Shown here: one piece after another, positions 37,757 to 42,019 of the stretch | Position numbering within the stretch: position 1 is the stretch's first letter | Layout: every line of letters starts with the position of its first letter | Origin: Novosphingobium sp. | Lineage (GTDB): Bacteria; Pseudomonadota; Alphaproteobacteria; Sphingomonadales; Sphingomonadaceae | Direction of reading: 5' to 3' | Assembly (NCBI GenBank): GCA_004211435.1 | Contig: SECS01000020.1 | Coordinates: 1 to 42,019, forward strand | DNA: 42,019 nt | Position numbers and translations under genes: made by a program | The notes under the pieces: model-generated | Told to the model about the DNA's origin: nothing | The model's database searches: none | What the model saw: only the letters and a program-made list of their open reading frames with translations

Positions 37757-38326
37757 TTAACGATTCTGGCCGGGCACCCACAGGACGTCGCCCGAGCCGG
37801 CAGCGTTGATTGCCCGAGCGAGCACGAACAGGAAGTCGGACAGCCGGTTCACATAGGCAAGCGCGGCCGGATTGGTCGGCGCCTCGGCCGCGAGCGCGGT
37901 CATCGCCCGCTCGGCCCGGCGCGTGGCGGCGCGGGCGACATGGACACGCGCGGCGGCTTCGCTGCCGCCGGGCAGGATGAAGCTGGTGAGCGGCGCGAGA
38001 TCCTCGTTGAGTGCGTCGATCGCCGTTTCCAGCCAGGTGGCCTGGGTCGGCACGATCCGCAACTTCATGGCCGAAGGCGTGAAGTCGCCGCCCGGAGTCG
38101 CGAGGTCGGCGCCCAGGTCGAACAGGTCGTTCTGGATGCGCGTCAGCGTTTCGGCGTGCGGGCTGCCCGGCAGCGCGCAGACCGCGAGGCCGATCGCGCT
38201 GTTGGCTTCGTCGACCGCGCCGATCGCGTCCATCCGCGCGGCATGCTTGGGGAGGCGCGAGCCGTCGACCAGGCCCGTCGTCCCGGCATCGCCGGTGCGC
38301 GTGTAGATCTTGTTGAGCTTGACCAA
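37757..38326 (-). CDS. Cob(I)yrinic acid a,c-diamide adenosyltransferase, PduO type
   Basis: The 189-residue protein belongs to the PduO-type ATP:cob(I)alamin adenosyltransferases. The ATP-binding N-terminal motif is KIYTRTGDAGTTGLVDG (residues about 6-22). The helix with RMDAIGAVDEANSAIGLA and the late YVNRLSDFLFVLAR are the other family motifs. It transfers the adenosyl group to the cobalt to make coenzyme B12. Its stop lies 87 bp before the hbd start and its own start is 4 bp after the twin-TM gene stop, so all belong to one operon. No other cobalamin gene is in the window. The length is normal. Confidence 0.92.
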   Translation of the reverse strand: MVKLNKIYTRTGDAGTTGLVDGSRLPKHAARMDAIGAVDEANSAIGLAVCALPGSPHAETLTRIQNDLFDLGADLATPGGDFTPSAMKLRIVPTQATWLETAIDALNEDLAPLTSFILPGGSEAAARVHVARAATRRAERAMTALAAEAPTNPAALAYVNRLSDFLFVLARAINAAGSGDVLWVPGQNR

Positions 38327-38330
38327 AGGT

Positions 38331-38552
38331 TTAGCGCGCGACGGCCATCAGGATCACGACGATCGCGATCGCGGCGCCCTGATACTTGATGCGCGCCCAC
38401 ATCATCTTGTTCTGCTTGAGCTGGAGCAGATGCGCGCCTTCGGGATCGACGTCGGCGTCGAGCGCCTGGCGGAAGGCGTTGAGGCCCTTGAGCAGGCTGA
38501 ACAGGGTCAGGCCCATGAGGATGATCAGCGCGGGGATGAGGATGTAGATCAT
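38331..38552 (-). CDS. Twin-transmembrane small protein
   Basis: The 73-residue protein has two membrane helices: residues about 3-20 (YILIPALIILMGLTLFSL) and about 55-72 (YQGAAIAIVVILMAVAR). Between them is a short cytoplasmic loop with DADVDPEGAHLLQLKQNKMMW. It belongs to the small twin-TM family found in alphaproteobacteria next to PduO-type adenosyltransferases. The function is unknown. The ATG at 38552 overlaps the gluQ stop by 4 bp, and its stop is 4 bp before the pduO start, so translation of the three is coupled. Confidence 0.88.
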   Translation of the reverse strand: MIYILIPALIILMGLTLFSLLKGLNAFRQALDADVDPEGAHLLQLKQNKMMWARIKYQGAAIAIVVILMAVAR

Positions 38553-39403
38553 GACGCCTCATTTAGGCTTTGTGACAGCGAAATGCCAGCGGGGAAGCGA
38601 TGCGCGCGCAGGGCCTGGGCCAGCGATGCGCCGTCTTCGCCCGCATGGCGGCGATCAGCCAGCGAGGGCGATCCGCGGCGCTTGGCGAGCTTGCGCCCGT
38701 CGGGCTCGACCAGCAGGCCGTGGTGATGCCAGACGGGCACGGGCAGATCGAGCAGCGCCTGGAGCAGGCGGTGTATGTGGCTCGCGGCGAAGAGGTCGGC
38801 GCCGCGCGTGACCAGGGTCACGCCGTCGGTGGCGTCGTCGAGCGTCGCGGCGAGGTGGTAGCTGGCCGGCGCTTCCTTGCGCAGCAGGACGACGTCGCCG
38901 AACACCTCGGGCGTGGCGACCTGCGGCCCGGCGCGTTCGTCGACCCAGGCGAGCGGACCGGCGAGCGCGGCCGCCTTCGCCACGTCGAGCCGCCAGGCGA
39001 CGCCCCCAAGATCCCCGGCGGGATCGACCTCGCGATGCCGGCAGGTGCCCGGATAGATCGCGCCGTCGGGGCCTTGCGCGGTCGCCGCCGCGGCGATCTC
39101 GGCGCGCGTGCAGCGGCACGGATAGAGCAGGCCCAGCGTCTTGAGCCGCTCGCCCGCCGCGGCATAGGACGCGAGCCGCGCCGACTGGCGCACGACTTCG
39201 CCATCCCAAGCGAGACCCAGCCAGGCGAGGTCGGCGAGGTGCTCCTCGGCCAATTCAGGCCGGCTGCGCGTGCCGTCGATGTCCTCGACCCGCAACAGGA
39301 ACTCCCCGCCCCGCGCGCGCGCCAGATCGTGTGCGACCACGGCGGCATAGGCGTGGCCGACATGCAGCGAGCCGTTGGGGCTGGGGGCGAAGCGCGTGCG
39401 CAT
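38549..39403 (-). CDS. gluQ: Glutamyl-Q tRNA(Asp) synthetase
   Basis: The 284-residue protein is GluQRS, a truncated glutamyl-tRNA synthetase that adds glutamate to the queuosine base of tRNA(Asp). The class I signature is SLHVGH (residues 12-17) and the KMSKS-like loop is KLAKRRGS (about residue 236). The zinc cysteines are in YPCRCTR and the later TCRHRE. The anticodon-binding domain of GltX is absent, as expected for GluQRS. It is first in the operon and overlaps the small twin-TM gene by 4 bp. The ATG at 39403 matches the family start. The length is normal. Confidence 0.94.
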   Translation of the reverse strand: MRTRFAPSPNGSLHVGHAYAAVVAHDLARARGGEFLLRVEDIDGTRSRPELAEEHLADLAWLGLAWDGEVVRQSARLASYAAAGERLKTLGLLYPCRCTRAEIAAAATAQGPDGAIYPGTCRHREVDPAGDLGGVAWRLDVAKAAALAGPLAWVDERAGPQVATPEVFGDVVLLRKEAPASYHLAATLDDATDGVTLVTRGADLFAASHIHRLLQALLDLPVPVWHHHGLLVEPDGRKLAKRRGSPSLADRRHAGEDGASLAQALRAHRFPAGISLSQSLNEAS

Positions 39404-39420
39404 GCGGTCGCCCTAGCAGG

Positions 39421-39596
39421 CGTCGAAGAAGGAAGGAATTTTCTCGCACGAAGACACGAATATCAGGCGGCGGCCGAAGGCTTCTGCGTCGCAAGGCTAT
39501 TGCCGGTCATGAGGCCGGGGGATGAGGGCGGCTTTGCCGCGGCCACGACCTCATCGCGTCTTCGTGGCTGCGCGCGAGGCTCATTTTCCTTCTTTA
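39421..39596. repeat. MITE-like element with imperfect inverted ends
   Basis: The 303-bp gene-free gap 39404-39706 between gluQ and the HNH gene has a left arm (39421-39460, with GAAGAAGGAAGG, TCTCGC and ACGAAGACACGAA) and a right arm (39555-39596) whose reverse complement has AAAGAAGGAA, CTCGC and ACGAAGACGCGA in the same order. The arms share about 25 matching bases with small gaps. The centre holds a GCGGC/GCCGC hairpin. The layout resembles short dispersed intergenic repeats of REP or MITE type. No open frame supports a gene here. Confidence 0.45.
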
Positions 39597-39706
39597 CCTC
39601 CCACCTGTGGATTCTCACGCAGCAGCCTTGACGGCAAATTCGGCGAGGCTCAGAAAACACCCATGCGTTGCCATCAAATCGCAACAGCGGCCTGCGACAG
39701 GAGGCC

Positions 39707-40315
39707 ATGCTCAAGTCGGAGCTGATAGAGCGCGCGGCCCGGTTCCGCAGCGCGGGGGATGATCCCTCCCGGCATTTGTCCGACTGTCCGGCGCTCGTGC
39801 TCAACGCCGATTACACGCCGCTCTCCTACTATCCGCTCAGTCTCTGGCCCTGGCAGACCGCGATCAAGGCGATCTTCCTCGAGCGCGTCGACATCGTCGC
39901 CTCCTACGAACGCGTGGTCCACTCGCCGTCCTGGTCGATGCAGGTGCCCTCGGTCATCGCGTTGCGCCAGTTCGTCAAGCCGAGCGAGTTCCCCGCTTTC
40001 ACGCGCTTCAACCTGTTCCTGCGCGATCGTTTCGCCTGCCAGTATTGCGGCAGCCCGCAGCACCTGACTTTCGACCACGTCGTCCCGCGCCGCCTCGGCG
40101 GGCAGACGAGCTGGGAAAACGTCGCGACGGCCTGCGCGCCCTGCAACATGCGCAAGGGCGGGCGCACCCCGCGGCAGGCGCGGATGCCCTTGCTGATCGA
40201 GCCGATCCGCCCGACCAACTGGCAATTGCAGGAGCGCGGCCGCGGTTTTCCGCCGAACTACCTGCACGAGACCTGGCGCGACTGGCTCTATTGGGACGTC
40301 GAGCTCGAGGCCTAG
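39707..40315 (+). CDS. HNH endonuclease domain protein
   Basis: The 202-residue protein has an N-terminal part (residues 1-100, with LVLNADYTPLSYYPLSLWPW) and an HNH nuclease domain. That domain is CQYCGSPQHLTFDHVVPRRLGG followed by TSWENVATACAPCNMRKGG: two CxxC zinc pairs and the D-H of the H-N-H motif (about residues 118-155). Proteins with this N-terminal part and an HNH domain are widespread in alphaproteobacteria and cyanobacteria, with unknown roles. AGGAGG lies just 2 nt before the ATG at 39707, a close spacing; an alternative start is the TTG at 39668 (open frame). No toxin or restriction partner is visible next to it. Confidence 0.88.
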   Translation: MLKSELIERAARFRSAGDDPSRHLSDCPALVLNADYTPLSYYPLSLWPWQTAIKAIFLERVDIVASYERVVHSPSWSMQVPSVIALRQFVKPSEFPAFTRFNLFLRDRFACQYCGSPQHLTFDHVVPRRLGGQTSWENVATACAPCNMRKGGRTPRQARMPLLIEPIRPTNWQLQERGRGFPPNYLHETWRDWLYWDVELEA

Positions 40316-40401
40316 TTCGGGCGTTTTTCTTTCGCTCTAAGGCCCTGCGCCGAGGGCGATCCTAGGCTCCGATTAACCTGTCTTCGCTATGACCCGATCG
40401 C

Positions 40402-41454
40402 ATGGGTCGGGCATTGTCGCATTGGGGTTGGCGCGCGGGGGCGCTCGCATGGGCGGCTGCGCTCGCCTGGCTGCCGTCGGTGGCTTCGGCCGGCAGCCGG
40501 ACGTCCGATTTCGCGGCGCTCGACCTGCTCGAAACCCCCAACGAAATCCAGGCAGACATGGACCGTGAGGCTGCGCCGCTGCGCCTGTCGACGCGCGCCC
40601 TGCGCACCTACCGGCCAATCCCGGTCGAGCGCGCCGCCCCGAGTTGGACCTTCGGCGAGGCGGTGGCTCCTGCGATCGGCGGTGGCTGGCGCGAGGATGC
40701 CACGCTCGTCCGCTTCGAGTTGACGGGCAAGCGTCGGCTAGGCCGACACGTCTTCGCCGCGACGATCGGCGGGGTCGAACTCGGCAAAGTGCCGACCGCA
40801 CCGACCGCGACCGCGAGCCTCGCGCAGTTCCGCCAGCCGACACCGCTTTCGGGCGAAGTCATCGACTATGTCCAGCCGCGCTATGGTCATCCGCTGCTCG
40901 ATTTCGCGCCCGGCGCCTTCAAGCGCCCCGGCTTCTACGGCAAGCTCGCCTGGACCGCGCCCGTGCCGGTCCGCGCAGAACTCATGCATTTCGACAGCAG
41001 TGCCGATCCTGCGGTCGCCGGCGGGAATCGCGAATGGGGCCGACGCACGACCTTCGACGCGCTCGGCCTGGTCGCCGACGTCGGTCGCGGCTGGGAGTTG
41101 CGCGCGCAGGCGCTGGCCGGGCGCACGCGTCTGGGAGAGCGCATGGGCGGCGACGACTGGATCGATATGCGCTTCCGCGCCGCCTACGGCATGGTCACGC
41201 GCCGCCTCGCGCACACCGCCCTGTCGGCGCGCGTCGATCTCTACAAGACGCGCAACGCGGGCAGCGCCGGCCTTGCCGACGACGAGGCCGGCTGGGCCGT
41301 GACTCTTGCCGCGCGGCGCCAGATCGGCCCGCAGCTCGCCGCGCTCGTCGAAGTGCTCCACGCCGAGAGCGACGGTCAGGCCTGGCTGCGCCCGGCCAGC
41401 GCCTTCGCGGGCCACCGCAGCCAGGTGATGATGGCGATGCGCGCGCACTGGTGA
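40402..41454 (+). CDS. Outer-membrane beta-barrel-like protein with signal peptide
   Basis: The 350-residue protein starts with a signal peptide of about 30 residues (a basic n-region with RALSHWGWR, a hydrophobic core and an A-x-A cleavage site near SVASA). The rest is rich in alternating hydrophobic and polar residues with many aromatic girdle residues and Gly turns, as expected for an outer-membrane barrel. The last residues end in W, and MMAMRAHW is a plausible barrel-insertion end. It does not match a porin family that I recognise. It lies between the HNH gene and DUF2171 and has a shared hairpin terminator at 41478-41503. Confidence 0.7.
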   Translation: MGRALSHWGWRAGALAWAAALAWLPSVASAGSRTSDFAALDLLETPNEIQADMDREAAPLRLSTRALRTYRPIPVERAAPSWTFGEAVAPAIGGGWREDATLVRFELTGKRRLGRHVFAATIGGVELGKVPTAPTATASLAQFRQPTPLSGEVIDYVQPRYGHPLLDFAPGAFKRPGFYGKLAWTAPVPVRAELMHFDSSADPAVAGGNREWGRRTTFDALGLVADVGRGWELRAQALAGRTRLGERMGGDDWIDMRFRAAYGMVTRRLAHTALSARVDLYKTRNAGSAGLADDEAGWAVTLAARRQIGPQLAALVEVLHAESDGQAWLRPASAFAGHRSQVMMAMRAHW

Positions 41455-41477
41455 GCCGCCGATCTTCTGCCCCACGC

Positions 41478-41503
41478 AAAACGCCCCTCGCGAGGAGGGG
41501 CGT
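41478..41503 (-). terminator. Rho-independent terminator of the DUF2171 gene (bidirectional hairpin)
   Basis: ACGCCCCTC (41481-41489) pairs perfectly with GAGGGGCGT (41495-41503) around a GCGAG loop. On the reverse strand the hairpin is followed by TTTT (41481-41478), so it ends the DUF2171 transcript. It lies 24 bp after the convergent outer-membrane protein gene and may also end that one. Confidence 0.8.
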
Positions 41504-41546
41504 TCCGGCGTGACGACCCCGCGGGTCGGCTAAGCTTGGTTGTCGG

Positions 41547-41933
41547 TCAGCCGGCTTCCTGACCGAAATCGTTGTCGCCGCGTTCGCGCAGACGGATCTT
41601 GTCGCCTTCGATGCCGGCGACCTGGCTCAGCGATACGTAGTGATGTTCGCCGTCGCTCGAATCCGAGCGCGCGAGCTTGATGCGATCGCCATCGACGTGA
41701 TCGACCGTGCCGACGTGCTGGCCGGCATCGTCGATCACTTCCTGATGCTCGCGGATCTGGTCGGCGAAGCGGTCGTTGCCGCCGCCGCCCGACTGCTGGC
41801 CGCCGGTCTGGTCGAACTGCTGCTGCTGGCCGCTGCTGCGCGCGGCGTCCGAATCGCCGAGCGGGCTGACGCCGCTCTGGCTCTGCTGCGGCTGGCGGTT
41901 TTGCTGGTCCTGCTGGTTGCGGTTGTCTGCCAT
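41547..41933 (-). CDS. DUF2171 domain protein with Gln/Gly-rich N-terminus
   Basis: The 128-residue protein has a low-complexity N-terminal half rich in Gln, Ser, Gly and Asn and a C-terminal DUF2171 domain (about residues 60-125: IDDAGQHVGTVDHVDGDRIKL, cut here to key features G-x-x-V-G-x-V-D-x-V, then YVSLSQVAGIEGDKIRLRER). DUF2171 is a small PRC-barrel-like domain of unknown role, seen in several copies per sphingomonad genome. The start at 41933 has GGAGAAG 5-8 nt upstream; the open frame runs on to 42014, but those codons lie in the palindrome. The ribosome site and first codons are repeated in inverted form at 41976-42019. Confidence 0.8.
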   Translation of the reverse strand: MADNRNQQDQQNRQPQQSQSGVSPLGDSDAARSSGQQQQFDQTGGQQSGGGGNDRFADQIREHQEVIDDAGQHVGTVDHVDGDRIKLARSDSSDGEHHYVSLSQVAGIEGDKIRLRERGDNDFGQEAG

Positions 41934-42019
41934 CGATCTTCTCCGGAATGGGCCGCGAGGCGGGGGGATGCCTCTCGGCCCATTCCGGAGAAGATCGATG
42001 GCAGACAACCGCAACCAGC
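41912..42019. repeat. 44-bp perfect inverted repeat at the window end
   Basis: Bases 41912-41955 are the exact reverse complement of 41976-42019. The arms are separated by 20 bp, of which five more pair after one mismatch. The left arm covers the Shine-Dalgarno sequence and first seven codons of the DUF2171 gene; the right arm repeats the same ribosome site and codons in the other direction and reaches the last base of the window. Confidence 0.95.
41998..42019 (+). CDS. Possible start of a divergent DUF2171 paralogue, truncated by the window end
   Basis: An ATG at 41998 with GGAGAAG upstream opens a frame that reads MADNRNQ and leaves the window. Over these 22 bases it is identical to the first codons of the DUF2171 gene on the other strand. 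Only seven codons are visible. It may be a real second gene, or the product of an assembly fold-back; the sequence does not settle it. Confidence 0.35.

Noticed and set aside
37743..37763. TTAA-N8-TTAAC as a CtrA site before hbd
   Set aside because: The spacing is 8, not 7, and it overlaps the pduO stop. Not good enough to call.

Overview
The window is high-GC (roughly two thirds G+C), tightly packed chromosomal DNA from an alphaproteobacterium, most likely a sphingomonad (Sphingomonadaceae, Novosphingobium/Sphingomonas-like). The reasons are a 231-residue CtrA cell-cycle regulator that ends in Ala-Ala, an exosortase-A-associated glycosyltransferase and O-glycosylation ligase, a GluQRS / twin-TM / PduO adenosyltransferase / 3-hydroxyacyl-CoA dehydrogenase operon, and small proteins of sphingomonad type (DUF2171, acidic Gln/Asp-rich). 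I see no tRNA, rRNA, CRISPR, phage or transposase gene. Most of the region is core genome.

Layout. 1-5.6 kb: a fosmidomycin-resistance-like MFS exporter (cut by the window edge) divergent from an AraC regulator; a GFA-family zinc protein coupled to a class I aminotransferase; a MocR-type regulator divergent from a DUF983 zinc-ribbon membrane protein, with a clear palindrome between them. 5.6-9.8 kb: an accessory-looking metabolic patch with a cytochrome P450, an unknown protein, an SDR and a DapB-fold dehydrogenase. 9.8-11.9 kb: PilZ protein, alpha/beta hydrolase, Sel1-like small protein. 12.0-18.3 kb: gltBD (glutamate synthase) with a terminator and a structured leader. 18.3-23.4 kb: envelope genes (Pro/Ala/Glu-rich membrane protein, XrtA-system glycosyltransferase, an unlisted 48-residue membrane peptide, O-glycosylation ligase, acyltransferase). 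23.4-29.1 kb: MaoC hydratase, thiolase, ctrA with a CtrA box and a strong terminator, dctA, alpha/beta hydrolase, trmB. 29.2-31.3 kb: TSUP permease and a second acyltransferase. 31.3-36.4 kb: maeB divergent from mutS plus a small membrane protein. 36.4-39.4 kb: acidic protein and the gluQ-pduO-hbd operon. 39.4-42.0 kb: a gene-free 300-bp stretch with MITE-like inverted ends, an HNH endonuclease, an outer-membrane protein and DUF2171.

Most important observations. (1) The mutS reading frame is open and of good quality, but it jumps directly from just after Walker A to the ATHYHEL motif. About 85 residues are missing, including the ABC signature and Walker B. This is either a true in-frame deletion predicting a mutator, or an assembly error. 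(2) The window ends in a 44-bp perfect inverted repeat that re-creates the ribosome site and first codons of the DUF2171 gene in the opposite direction. It could be a divergent paralogue, a fold-back artefact or a contig-end repeat. (3) Several untranslated structures look functional: the gltB leader, a hairpin that covers part of a Shine-Dalgarno sequence at 36.76 kb, and stacked inverted repeats before the TSUP gene. (4) The P450 lacks the usual acidic I-helix residue. No clearly new multi-gene system is visible, so the mutS lesion and the terminal palindrome are where I would look first.
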